Source: VRUE01 sp036376915 (lineage in GTDB: Bacteria; Actinomycetota; Thermoleophilia; Solirubrobacterales; 70-9). Taken from it: 36,941 nucleotides of DNA. Within the stretch, counting starts at the first letter, position 1; each line of letters begins with the position of its first letter. The DNA lies in the NCBI GenBank assembly GCA_036376915.1, contig DASUZK010000106.1, positions 1 to 36,941 on the forward strand, written 5' to 3'. Under the pieces are notes generated by a model. The model was given only the letters and a program-made list of their open reading frames with translations, was not told where the DNA came from and ran no database searches. Of the stretch, positions 29,849-36,941 are shown one piece after another. The translations under genes and the position numbers were made by a program.

Positions 29849-30723
29849 GCGAGGCCCCCGAGGCACGTCCCCTGCTCGTCTTCCTCAACGAGGTTGCGGG
29901 TGGGCGCAAGCTGCTGAAGGCCGTCGGCGAGAGGGCGGACCGGGTCCCGTTCGTGGCCGTCGCCGCGCCTCAGAACCAGCCCGCGGTCGGCCAGCTGATC
30001 GACTCGGGCGAACTGCGCGACGCCGCCCGAGCCCGGGTCGAGGTGACGATGTCGATCCTCTCCGAGTACGGGGTCGACTCGGTCGGCGAGGTGATGGACT
30101 CCGAGCCGTCGCTGGCGCTCGACGACGCCATCCGCGCCCACGAACCCGGCGAGGTGCTGCTCTCCTGCGCCGCGGAGACGCGCTTCGGCATCACCCGCAA
30201 GGACCTGGTCGCCTGGGCGACCGACCGCTTCGAGCCGGAGGTCGAGGTCACCCATATCCCGGTGCGGATCTCGGACGACTCGGTCAGCTGGGAGAAGAGC
30301 CACACGTTGGTCGTGGCGACCCAGACCGTGGCCGCACCGGACCTGGTCGGCCGGCTCAAGGAGCGCGCCGCCGGCCACCCCCACCGCTACACGATCGTCT
30401 GCCCGCGGGCCGAGGACGTGACCGAGCCGCAGATCGTCAGCGACCTCGCCTCCACCCTGGCCGAGCTCTACCGCGCCGACGTCGACGCCACCGGCCAGCC
30501 GATGAGCCCCGATCCCTTCCACGCCGTGAAGAACGCGATCGAGCACTACAGCATCGACGAGGTGCTGATCTCGACCTTCGCCGGCGAGAGCTCGCGCTGG
30601 CTCGAGGACGACCTGATCGGCAAGGTGCGCGAGATCACCGACAAGCCCGTCGAGCACCTCGAGGTCGGCCGGCCCGCGGCCGCCGTCGCGGCCGCCGTGG
30701 CCGAGGGGGGAGAGAGCGTCTGA
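29845..30723 (+). CDS. Tandem two-domain protein of unknown function, USP-like, inside the cox operon
   Basis: 292 residues, soluble, acidic. Two related halves (about 9-135 and 150-285) each have a beta strand with a Thr/Asn-rich loop (LLVFLNEVAGGRKLLKAVGE; LVVATQTVAAPDLVGRLKE), a middle with Asp-Pro or Glu-Pro before a helix (SEPSLALDDAIRA; PDPFHAVKNAIEHY) and a strand EVLLS or EVLIST. The second ends GESSRWLEDDLIGKVREITD. This alpha/beta pattern suggests a nucleotide-binding HUP or universal-stress-like fold, not proved. The same domain occurs singly at 33308. It is translationally coupled to ctaD (ATGA) and ctaE (TGATG), so it likely serves the oxidase, perhaps in assembly or regulation. 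Confidence 0.8.
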   Translation: MSEAPEARPLLVFLNEVAGGRKLLKAVGERADRVPFVAVAAPQNQPAVGQLIDSGELRDAARARVEVTMSILSEYGVDSVGEVMDSEPSLALDDAIRAHEPGEVLLSCAAETRFGITRKDLVAWATDRFEPEVEVTHIPVRISDDSVSWEKSHTLVVATQTVAAPDLVGRLKERAAGHPHRYTIVCPRAEDVTEPQIVSDLASTLAELYRADVDATGQPMSPDPFHAVKNAIEHYSIDEVLISTFAGESSRWLEDDLIGKVREITDKPVEHLEVGRPAAAVAAAVAEGGESV

Positions 30724-31346
30724 TGGAGAGCGCAACGGTCGCACTGGGGCACGCACACGAGGGGCACCACGGGCCGCCGGAGGCCAACGAGAGCTCGCGG
30801 ATCGACCGCCAGACGCTCGGGATCCTCCTCTTCATCGTCTCCGAGGTGATGCTCTTCGGCGCCTTCTTCGCCTCCTACTTCTTCCTACGGGTGGTCGTCG
30901 ACCCACCGACCTGGCCGCCGCACCCCTACGAGCTGCCGGTAGCCGTAGCCGGGATCAACACCGCGATCCTGGTCTCCTCCAGCTTCACGATCCACTACGC
31001 GCTGGAGTCGATCCGGCGCGGCAACCACCGCGGCCTGAAGCTTGGCCTGGTGCTGACCTGGCTGCTGGGCGCGACCTTCCTCTTCATCCAGGTCAACGAG
31101 TACGTTCACATCGGCTTCAGCGCCCGCGACCTCGGCTTCGGCTCGATCTTCTACAGCCTCACCGGCCTGCACGGCGCCCATGTCTTCGTCGGCCTGCTGC
31201 TGCTCAGCTTCGCCACGATCCGCGCCTTCCGCGGCCACTTCGGCCCCGAGGCGAAGGACCACCTCGGCGTCGAGGTCCCCGGCATCTACTGGCACTTCGT
31301 AGATGTCATGTGGATCGTCGTCTACACGACGGTTTACATCCTCTAG
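30723..31346 (+). CDS. ctaE: Cytochrome c oxidase subunit III
   Basis: 207 residues, five predicted membrane helices, the short form lacking the first two helices of mitochondrial-type subunit III. Core motifs: LGILLFIVSEVMLFGAFFAS (with the conserved Glu of helix III), INTAILVSSSFT, TGLHGAHVFVGL and the C-terminal YWHFVDVMWIVVYTTVYIL. A His-rich N-terminal piece (GHAHEGHHG) is notable. ATG shares a base with the previous stop. It is the last gene of the oxidase operon. Confidence 0.96.
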   Translation: MESATVALGHAHEGHHGPPEANESSRIDRQTLGILLFIVSEVMLFGAFFASYFFLRVVVDPPTWPPHPYELPVAVAGINTAILVSSSFTIHYALESIRRGNHRGLKLGLVLTWLLGATFLFIQVNEYVHIGFSARDLGFGSIFYSLTGLHGAHVFVGLLLLSFATIRAFRGHFGPEAKDHLGVEVPGIYWHFVDVMWIVVYTTVYIL

Positions 31347-31406
31347 CGCACGACTCCCCGCTGAAAGGCGAGTGTTAGTTGTCTTGGCTGGATTAGTATG
31401 CGTACC

Positions 31407-31434
31407 TTGACAGTTACGTAGACGTACCTATAGG
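31407..31434 (+). promoter_or_regulatory. Near-consensus promoter TTGACA-16-TATAGG; leaderless start
   Basis: A perfect -35 TTGACA (31407-31412) and -10 TATAGG (31429-31434) are 16 bases apart. The start point would fall at about 31441-31443, on the GTG at 31443. It is the strongest promoter visible in the window, in a short AT-richer gap after ctaE. Confidence 0.75.
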
Positions 31435-31442
31435 GTCTTGAC

Positions 31443-33266
31443 GTGGGGCGGCATATGGGCGAGATCCCCGGTAGAAGCTCCGGCTTTGTGCCCGGTTGGG
31501 TGGTTGTCCTGACCCTATGTGCCTCAGCGCTCGGTTTTGCCGCTTCTGCGAGTGGGCAAACTTCAGGCGCAGCTAGTCATGGCGAAGACCAGTCGTCCGT
31601 CAACGGGGCGAGCAGTCAGGTGATCGACCTGTGCGAATGGGAACCGATCTCTTGCTTTGAAGACCTCGCCACTGTCAATGTTAAAAAGAATGGCTCGGGC
31701 TCTGGAACAGTGACCAGCTCTCCGGGTGGAATAAACTGCGGTGTCTTTTGCTCGGGAAAATTCCCAGTGGGTTCAGTGGTGACACTCACCGCCAAAGCCA
31801 GCGAAGGCTCCAAATTCACCGGCTGGTCGGGTGGCTACACCCCCATGCCAGGTGATAATTGCTCGGGCACTGACACCTGCAAAATGACACTCGTGTTCAT
31901 TCGCATAGCTGTGTTTCCGCCCCCGCCCCCGCCCCCAGTCTCGGTCACCGCGACCTTCGACCTCGAATCGAAACCAAAAAACCTCGGTCTCACCATCTCC
32001 AAGACGGGCACCGGTTCGGGCACGGTCAAATCGATCCCCGCGGGGATCGATTGCGGCGGCACCTGCACGGCCGAGTTCGAAGAGGGCAAAGAAGTGAAGC
32101 TCAGAGTCGGCGCCGCGGCGGGCTCGATCTTCAGCGGCTGGAAAGGCTGTGACGTCGACGTCGGCCGCGAATGCAGGGTGACCGTCGACGGGGCGGAGGC
32201 AGTCCGTGCCAGGTTCACCGAGGTCAAGGCGCTTTCGGTGCAGAAGGAAGGTGCGGGTGCAGGATCGGTCACCACGTCGCCCGGCGGTATCACCTGCCCG
32301 ATGGCATGCTCCTCGACCCGCGCGCTGTTCCCGACCGGCAAGTCGGTTGCGGTTGCCGCTGCGCCGGCAAAGGGGTCGGTCTTCACCGGTTGGGGAGGTG
32401 CCTGCTCCGGCGCCGGAGCCTGCACCGTGACGATGTCCGAATCCAAGTCGGTGACGGCAGAGTTCGCGCCTCTTCCGAAGAGATCGCTGACGCTGAACAA
32501 GGAAGGAAGCGGCGCGGGTATCGTCAAGAGCCTGCCGTCGACGTTCAACTGCGGCGCGTTCTGCGCGTCCCAGACCTCCTCCTTCGATCAGGGAACGGTG
32601 GTCACTCTGATGCCGACGCCTGCGAAAGGATCGGTCTTCAGCGGCTGGACAGGCGCTTGCTCCGGCACCGGTGCATGCACTGTGACGCTTTCCGGGGCGA
32701 AGACCGTCGGAGCTGCCTTTGCGCTGGTCGAAGGCAAGCCAGCCGGACCGACAAAGCTCTTGACGGTCGGCAAGGCCGAAGGCACCGGCACCGGGACGGT
32801 GGGCAGCTACCCCGGCGGGATCGCCTGCTACGGCGGCTGCACGAATCAGAGCGCGAGGTTCAAAGAAGGCGCCGTCGTCGCCCTCGAGGCCACGCCTGGC
32901 CGGGGCTCCACCTTCACCGAATGGGGTGGGGCGTGTTCGGGCTCGGGGAGCTGTGAGGTAACGATGTCCGAGGCCAGGTCGGTCACGGCGGTGTTCACGG
33001 CGATCCCGGCCATGACCCTTACCCTCAACAAGACGGGCGAAGGCTGGGGGGTGGTGCTGGGCAAGCCGTCCTTTGGTATCTCCTGCCGCTTCACCTGCAC
33101 GACGGCCACGGCCTTCTTCCCGCAGACGACGACGGTGTCCTTGAATGCGATTAGCGGCAGGGGCGTCGTGGAATACATCCAGTGGCAGGGATGCGACAAC
33201 CCCGAAGGGGTCCAGTGCATCGTCACGGGCCCGGGCGACAGGGAGATCACGGTCAAGTTCGAATAG
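31443..33266 (+). CDS. Secreted protein with six InlB-type beta repeats
   Basis: 607 residues, N-terminal signal (GWVVVLTLCASALGFAASASG). Six repeats of about 80 residues follow, each with 'L.V.K.GSGSGTV.S.PGGI.C...C', then 'F..G..V.L.A.A..GS.F.GW.G.CSG...C.VTM....SVTA.F'. This is the divergent InlB B-repeat/Flg_new-type beta-grasp fold used in surface and adhesion proteins. Repeat 1 holds a PPPPPPP insert; repeat 6 is the most diverged. Paired Cys in each repeat probably form disulphides. No sortase or membrane anchor is visible, so release is likely. GTG 31443 fits the promoter; ATG 31455 is the alternative start. Confidence 0.88.
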   Translation: MGRHMGEIPGRSSGFVPGWVVVLTLCASALGFAASASGQTSGAASHGEDQSSVNGASSQVIDLCEWEPISCFEDLATVNVKKNGSGSGTVTSSPGGINCGVFCSGKFPVGSVVTLTAKASEGSKFTGWSGGYTPMPGDNCSGTDTCKMTLVFIRIAVFPPPPPPPVSVTATFDLESKPKNLGLTISKTGTGSGTVKSIPAGIDCGGTCTAEFEEGKEVKLRVGAAAGSIFSGWKGCDVDVGRECRVTVDGAEAVRARFTEVKALSVQKEGAGAGSVTTSPGGITCPMACSSTRALFPTGKSVAVAAAPAKGSVFTGWGGACSGAGACTVTMSESKSVTAEFAPLPKRSLTLNKEGSGAGIVKSLPSTFNCGAFCASQTSSFDQGTVVTLMPTPAKGSVFSGWTGACSGTGACTVTLSGAKTVGAAFALVEGKPAGPTKLLTVGKAEGTGTGTVGSYPGGIACYGGCTNQSARFKEGAVVALEATPGRGSTFTEWGGACSGSGSCEVTMSEARSVTAVFTAIPAMTLTLNKTGEGWGVVLGKPSFGISCRFTCTTATAFFPQTTTVSLNAISGRGVVEYIQWQGCDNPEGVQCIVTGPGDREITVKFE

Positions 33267-33307
33267 GCCCGGGTTTGCATCCTTCGGTTACGCGGTAAAA
33301 CAGGGGT

Positions 33308-33958
33308 ATGCACAATCCGCTGAGATCAGAGGCGGACGCGTTTCGCTGGGTCGTCGTGATCGGGGCCGGGGCGGTCTCGGTGATCGTGCTGACGCTTCTC
33401 ACGCGGCCGGTCGTGGGGGTTGTCTGGGCGGCGCTGCTGATCGGCTTCGGCGTTGGGTTCGGCTACCGAACCGCGCGCGGGTCGCTGCTGCGCAGCGTGG
33501 AGGTGACGCGAGGTGGAGACGGCAAGCACCGGATGCTCGTGGTGGCCAACGAGACGGTCGGCGGCGAGGAGCTGCTGGAGGAGATCCGCGGTCGCTGTCG
33601 CGGCCGGGAATGCGAGATCCTCGTCGTCACCCCGGCCCTGACCGGATCGCGCGCCTCGCACTGGGCCTCGGACGTCGACGAGGCGATCGAGCTGGCGCGG
33701 CAGCGGATGGAGCTCTCGCTGATCGCCATCGGGCAGCTAGGGCTGAAAGCAAGGGGCGAGATCGGCGACTCCGACCCGAACGTGGCGATCGAGGACGCGC
33801 TGCGGGTCTTCCCGGCTGACGAGATCGTCATCTCGACCCATCCGCCGGAGCGTTCCCGCTGGCTCGAGCGCGGCGTCGTCGACCGGGCGCGAGAGCAGAT
33901 CGACCTGCCGATCAGCCACGTGGTCGTCGATCTCGCGGCTGACCGCGCAGCTTCGTGA
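33308..33958 (+). CDS. Membrane-anchored single-domain relative of the cox-cluster protein
   Basis: 216 residues. Two N-terminal membrane helices (VVVIGAGAVSVIVLTLLTRP; VVWAALLIGFGVGFGYRTA) precede one cytosolic domain (about 70-215): HRMLVVANETVGGEELLEEI, EILVVTPAL, SDPNVAIEDALRVFPADEIV and ISTHPPERSRWLERGVVDRA. It aligns by eye with both halves of the protein at 29845. TAAAAC at 33296-33301 lies 6 bases before ATG, though AGGGG could also serve as a ribosome site. Function unknown; a USP-like sensor at the membrane is a guess. Confidence 0.82.
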   Translation: MHNPLRSEADAFRWVVVIGAGAVSVIVLTLLTRPVVGVVWAALLIGFGVGFGYRTARGSLLRSVEVTRGGDGKHRMLVVANETVGGEELLEEIRGRCRGRECEILVVTPALTGSRASHWASDVDEAIELARQRMELSLIAIGQLGLKARGEIGDSDPNVAIEDALRVFPADEIVISTHPPERSRWLERGVVDRAREQIDLPISHVVVDLAADRAAS

Positions 33959-34013
33959 CGATTTCGTTGCTGTATCGCAATGTCCGGCCAATACAAGGAA
34001 ACCTTTTGTCTTC

Positions 34014-34019
34014 TAGTCT
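34014..34019 (+). promoter_or_regulatory. -10 box (TAGTCT) 6 bases before an ATG
   Basis: TAGTCT with the same flanks (c-TAGTCT-g) as at 6531. No ribosome site lies between it and ATG 34026, implying a leaderless transcript. Confidence 0.5.
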
Positions 34020-34025
34020 GCCAAG

Positions 34026-34316
34026 ATGGCGATGATGGCTTCGAGCTGGACGGACGACCGAATGGACGACCTGAAGGGCCAGGTGGGCGACCTGAGCGAC
34101 CGTATGGAGCAGCGCTTCGGGCAGGTCGACCAGCGCTTTGCCCAGGTCGACCGGCGCTTTGCCGAAGTCAACCGGCGGATGGACAAAGGCTTCGGAGAAG
34201 TGAATCAGCGCTTCGATGCGGTCGCTGCGCGAATCGACGCGCTCTCGCGGGCGGTCCTCATCCTTGCCGCTTCGATGTTCGCCGCGATGCTGGGGCTGAT
34301 CGCCACTCAGCTTTGA
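34026..34316 (+). CDS. Small coiled-coil protein with C-terminal membrane helix
   Basis: 96 residues. Residues about 12-70 are heptad repeats of the form RFxQVDQ (RFGQVDQ, RFAQVDR, RFAEVNR, then an 11-residue step to RFDAVAA), a clear coiled coil. The C-terminal AVLILAASMFAAMLGLIATQ is a membrane helix, so it is a tail-anchored oligomer facing the cytoplasm. Similar small proteins are common and unassigned. Its end overlaps the convergent ctaA by 10 bases. ATG 34026 is supported by the adjacent promoter box; ATG 34032 is also possible. Confidence 0.78.
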   Translation: MAMMASSWTDDRMDDLKGQVGDLSDRMEQRFGQVDQRFAQVDRRFAEVNRRMDKGFGEVNQRFDAVAARIDALSRAVLILAASMFAAMLGLIATQL

Positions 34317-35284
34317 CTTGCCAGGGGCACCGGAGGATCCGCTCCAGCGCCGTCGATTCCCTGGCGACCAGGTGAGTCGGCCTCGCGCGTTTCCAAGCGC
34401 CCCGCCGTCGCCACCGCCCACAGCATCGCCAGCCAGGTGGTCGTGGCGAGGGCGACGTGGAGCCAGACGAGCTCGGCAGGCAGCTCCAGCGCCCACTGGA
34501 GGCCGCCCACGACGCCCTGAAGGCCGAGCAGGCCGATGACGGCCCCCAGCGGCTTACACGCCCTTCTGTCGCCCCCTGGGCGGCGCAGGAGGAGCCAGAC
34601 GGCGATCGCCGCGAGGCCGAAGACGGCGGCGATGGCCGAGTGGCGCTGGACGACCCACTCCAGCGTCCCCGTGCCCTCGAAATCGAAGCGGTGGACGAGC
34701 TGCCCCTCGTGGGCTCCGGCGTGGGGGCCGGAGGCGGTGGCGATCGTGCCGGCGAGGATCGTCAGCTGGCCGAGCGGGACGAGGGCTCGCACCGCCCAGA
34801 CGCCGAGGCGGTCATCTGAGCGCCGCCGCTCCCAGGGCTCGTAGCGAGCGCACCAGGCGAGCGCGAAGGAGGCGTCGAGCAGCAGCATCGAGAGGATGAA
34901 GTGGCTCATCACCAGGCCCGGCGCGAGGTGGTACTTGACGACGAGGGCGCCGAGGATCGCCTGGCCGATCACGCCCAGTGGAAGCAGGGCGCCGAAGAAT
35001 GCGAGGTGGCCGCGGAACGGGTGGCGGAACCAGGCGAGGACGCTGGCGGCGATCACGGCGAAGCCGACGAAGCCGGTGAGCAGCCGGTTGCCGTACTCGA
35101 TCACCGCGTGGGTGTCGAGCGGCGGCACGGTCCCGCCGTAGCATTTGGGCCAGTCCGGGCAGCCGAGGCCCGAGCCGGTCAGGCGCACGGCGGCGCCCGT
35201 CAGCACGATCAGCGCGAGCGCGGCGAGGGCGACCAGCGCCACGGTCGCGTAGAGCTGTGGAGAGATGCGGAGGCGGTCGCGCAT
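34307..35284 (-). CDS. ctaA: Heme A synthase (CtaA/Cox15)
   Basis: 325 residues, eight membrane helices. Oxidises the methyl group of heme O to the formyl of heme A for the aa3 oxidase encoded nearby. Seen: GSGLGCPDWPKCYGG with the cysteine pair in the first loop, HAVIEYGNRLLTGFVG, VMSHFILSM, QRHSAIAAVFG and WLHVALATTTW with heme-ligand histidines. In the first ligand motif the residue after EYG is Asn where many Cox15 proteins have His; I believe actinobacterial forms often differ here. The C-terminal ~30 residues are hydrophilic. CtaB, the preceding enzyme, is not in the window. Confidence 0.94.
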   Translation of the reverse strand: MRDRLRISPQLYATVALVALAALALIVLTGAAVRLTGSGLGCPDWPKCYGGTVPPLDTHAVIEYGNRLLTGFVGFAVIAASVLAWFRHPFRGHLAFFGALLPLGVIGQAILGALVVKYHLAPGLVMSHFILSMLLLDASFALAWCARYEPWERRRSDDRLGVWAVRALVPLGQLTILAGTIATASGPHAGAHEGQLVHRFDFEGTGTLEWVVQRHSAIAAVFGLAAIAVWLLLRRPGGDRRACKPLGAVIGLLGLQGVVGGLQWALELPAELVWLHVALATTTWLAMLWAVATAGRLETREADSPGRQGIDGAGADPPVPLASQS

Positions 35285-35340
35285 GGGAAGAAGAGCCTCA
35301 GGAGATGATGCCAGCGGCTAGTCGTCGCCGCGCTGGTGGC

Positions 35341-36093
35341 TCAGTCGCCGGAGGCGTGAACTGGCGGGCCTTCGTAGGGCGGTGCGGAGCCCTTGCCTGT
35401 GCCCTTGCCCTTGCCGCCGCCAGAGGCCGATTCGACCAGATACTGGACCAGCTCTTCCAGTTCCTTCGGGCTGATCAGCGTCTCGAAGTTGGCGGGCATC
35501 ACGTTCGGGGGGTAGCCCTTGGCGATGACCTTGTCGGGGTCGACGATCGACTCGTCGATCATCGCCGCGCTCTGCCCCGGCAGGACTTCGTCGAGGTTCG
35601 GCCCGGTGGTGCCGCCGGAGCCGGCCGCGGCAAGCACGTGACAGCCCCCGCAGCCGTTGTTGGCGAAGACCTGGGCACCGGGCCCGCCCGGGACCTTGGG
35701 CGGCGCGGCGCCGGGAACGCCGGCGTAGCGTGCGACGTAGGCCGCTACGTCCTGAAGATCCTGGCCGCTGACGAGGTCGGCGGGCATCGAGACGGCCGGG
35801 TTGTCGTTGCTCGGCCTGGGGAACTCGACCTGCGCTTCGACCACTCCCTCGACCGTCGAGTCGTTCTCGCCGGCGGCGCGAGCCGCGGCGAAGGCGTCGT
35901 CGAGGTCGGGCCCCTGTGTGCCACTCGTCCCGGCCTGCGCCATCGTGTGGCAGGCGCCGCACTTCTGGACGAAGAGGGCACGGCCCCTTTCGGGGTCGGC
36001 GTCGCTGGTGCCGCAGCCGGAAGCCGGCAGCGCCACGGCCGCGACGGCGACGAGGGCGAGCAGGGGTCGGATGACGGTCGAGAGCTTGGGCAT
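35341..36093 (-). CDS. Diheme cytochrome c lipoprotein
   Basis: 250 residues. Lipoprotein signal (LLALVAVAAVALPASGC) anchors it outside the membrane. Two class I cytochrome c domains: first heme site CGACH (about 45-49) with Met in VSMPADL; second CGGCH (about 148-152) with Met in NVMPANF. Final part is a flexible Gly/Lys stretch and a Pro-rich tail. It probably carries electrons to the CuA site of the oxidase whose subunit II lacks its own heme domain. It lies 56 bases from ctaA on the same strand, likely co-transcribed. Confidence 0.93.
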   Translation of the reverse strand: MPKLSTVIRPLLALVAVAAVALPASGCGTSDADPERGRALFVQKCGACHTMAQAGTSGTQGPDLDDAFAAARAAGENDSTVEGVVEAQVEFPRPSNDNPAVSMPADLVSGQDLQDVAAYVARYAGVPGAAPPKVPGGPGAQVFANNGCGGCHVLAAAGSGGTTGPNLDEVLPGQSAAMIDESIVDPDKVIAKGYPPNVMPANFETLISPKELEELVQYLVESASGGGKGKGTGKGSAPPYEGPPVHASGD

Positions 36094-36217
36094 AGGGCGC
36101 GAAGCGCGCCGGAGTCTATATGTCCCGGCCGCGCGAAAGACGCCTTGCGCGAGTGTGGGCGTGGGGTACGCTTGAGACGATCCTCACTAGTTCGCGAACC
36201 CACGGAGGAGGCAGCGG

Positions 36218-36619
36218 ATGCAGGTAAGAGAAGGCATGTCGGACGTGGTCCTGACGGTCGGGCCCTCGCACACTTTGCGCGACGCGGCGACGATGATGGC
36301 CGAGAAGGGGATCGGCGCCGCGCTGGTCGCCGACGACGAGACCCCGGTCCCTTGCATCCTCACCGAGCGCGACATCCTGCTCTCCCTGGGCAACGGCGAG
36401 GACCCCGACTCCGAGCGCGTCGCCGACCACATGAGCGACAGCGTGATCGCCGCCTCGCCGGACTGGAGCCTCGAGCACGCCGCGGCGGAGATGTCGCGCC
36501 GCGGGATCCGCCACCTGGTCGTCTACGACGGCTCCGAGCTGGTCGGCGTCCTCTCGATGCGCGACATCGTCAGGGTCTGGACCTCGGAGGGTGCTACCTC
36601 CGGGATGTCACCGGACTGA
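36218..36619 (+). CDS. CBS-domain pair protein (second in window)
   Basis: 133 residues, a compact Bateman module: CBS1 about 1-60 (VREGMSDVVLTVGPSHTLRD, GAALVADDETPVPCILTERD), CBS2 about 68-125 (VADHMSDSVIAASPDWSLEH, IRHLVVYDGSELVGVLSMRD). It is a signalling-type nucleotide sensor of unknown partner, distinct from the 10824 protein by its short linker. GGAGGAGG at 36202-36209 is the best ribosome binding site in the window, and TACGCT about 50 bases upstream of ATG may be its -10 box, so unlike many neighbours it has a real leader. Confidence 0.9.
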   Translation: MQVREGMSDVVLTVGPSHTLRDAATMMAEKGIGAALVADDETPVPCILTERDILLSLGNGEDPDSERVADHMSDSVIAASPDWSLEHAAAEMSRRGIRHLVVYDGSELVGVLSMRDIVRVWTSEGATSGMSPD

Positions 36620-36640
36620 CCGTTCGATTTGCCGGCGGGG

Positions 36641-36720
36641 AGGGCCTTCGGGGGGTCCCTCCCAAAACGCTCGGCAGGAGCCTCGCTTGAGTGTTTTGGG
36701 AGGGACCCCCCGAAGGCCCT
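36641..36720. repeat. Long hairpin element 3: perfect 28-bp arms, 24-nt loop
   Basis: Arms 36641-36668 and 36693-36720 are exact inverted repeats, ending inward in AAAAC/GTTTT. It starts 21 bases after the CBS stop. Arm length equals that of elements 1 and 2 downstream of glmS; the upstream edge (ccggcggggagggccttc) also resembles the outer arm of element 2 (ggccggggagggcccttc). No T-run follows. Confidence 0.9.
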
Positions 36721-36770
36721 TTCAGGTGACACAGCTCTCGGAAGGGCTCGGGGTGCGATCCAGTGTCAAG

Positions 36771-36941
36771 GTCCCCAAGCTCAAACCCAAAGCCGAGCCT
36801 GGCGCTTCGAGAGGGTTTGTTTTCAAAGCTTGTGGCGCCCTTGACGGCACCTAGGGATCTGGAGCTTTCTCGCGAGCCGGACTGGCGTCGGGGGAGGAGC
36901 TTTTCGAAGCTTTTCCGCTGTGGAGGGGGATGCCGGTGCCC
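36771..36941. repeat. Intergenic repeat, copy B (related to 4157-4312; reaches window edge)
   Basis: Carries the same ordered blocks as copy A, with a longer first loop (about 45 bases between GTCCCCAAGCT and AGCTTGTGGCGCCC) and a shorter middle spacer. The hairpin core gagcttttcgaagct is unchanged. It is the last thing in the window, so what lies downstream is unknown. No convincing gene is seen between 36620 and the end. Confidence 0.65.

Noticed and set aside
36591..36854. Open frames crossing the right-end hairpin and repeat
   Set aside because: They read through a perfect 28-bp inverted repeat and a non-coding repeat, lack ribosome sites and have no recognisable protein features.
1..36941. 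CRISPR arrays, insertion sequences with transposase, tRNA and rRNA genes
   Set aside because: No regularly spaced direct repeats, no transposase or integrase frame and no cloverleaf or rRNA-like sequence was seen on either strand by eye.

Overview
The window is about 37 kb of very GC-rich bacterial chromosome. Proteins are rich in Ala, Gly, Arg and Glu, third codon positions are nearly all G or C, and GTG and TTG starts are common. Gene order (rplM-rpsI-glmM, glmS, acpS, nnr, alr), start codons placed a few bases after TAnnnT boxes, a c-di-AMP riboswitch before a cell-wall peptidase, and an A2-type aa3 oxidase fit a high-GC actinobacterium. My best guess is class Thermoleophilia (Solirubrobacterales-like). 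That placement is inference; no rRNA or tRNA gene is present to test it.

Layout. 1-1.3 kb: the tail of a membrane protein and a secreted M23 peptidase behind a ydaO-type riboswitch. 1.4-6.3 kb: rplM, rpsI (with a long acidic N-terminal extension), glmM and glmS. 6.3-10 kb: two large hairpin elements, a lipoprotein, acpS and the NAD(P)HX repair enzyme. 10-10.7 kb: a lower-GC secreted protein. 10.8-14.1 kb: a CBS protein, alr, a CCA-adding-type nucleotidyltransferase and infA. 14.1-17.4 kb: a tight four-gene set of PqqD-like protein, HprK-like kinase, glycosyltransferase and PF14907 nucleotidyltransferase, the best candidate here for an undescribed peptide-modification system. 17.4-23.6 kb, minus strand: a seven-gene run of small protein, amidase, ABC ATPase, two ABC-2 permeases, a GH63-like hydrolase and a glycosyltransferase. 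Two of its junctions carry the same 65-nt RNA-like element. 23.7-25.4 kb: a secreted protein, then about 900 bases with a hairpin and gene relics. 25.4-27.1 kb: a zinc-ribbon protein and a GT4 glycosyltransferase. 27.1-31.4 kb: cytochrome oxidase subunits II, I and III, with a two-domain protein of unknown function between I and III. 31.4-34.3 kb: a secreted six-repeat protein, a membrane-anchored relative of the cox-cluster protein and a small coiled-coil membrane protein. 34.3-36.1 kb, minus strand: heme A synthase and a diheme cytochrome c lipoprotein. The end holds a CBS protein, a perfect 28-bp inverted repeat and a second copy of the repeat found upstream of glmS.

How it works together: the left part is housekeeping (ribosome, UDP-GlcNAc supply, D-alanine, ACP activation, metabolite repair, tRNA end processing, initiation). 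The right part is aerobic respiration (oxidase, heme A, cytochrome c). The middle is accessory envelope and glycan functions. The most unusual content is non-coding: several families of large hairpins, some with compensatory changes between copies and some lying inside reading frames.
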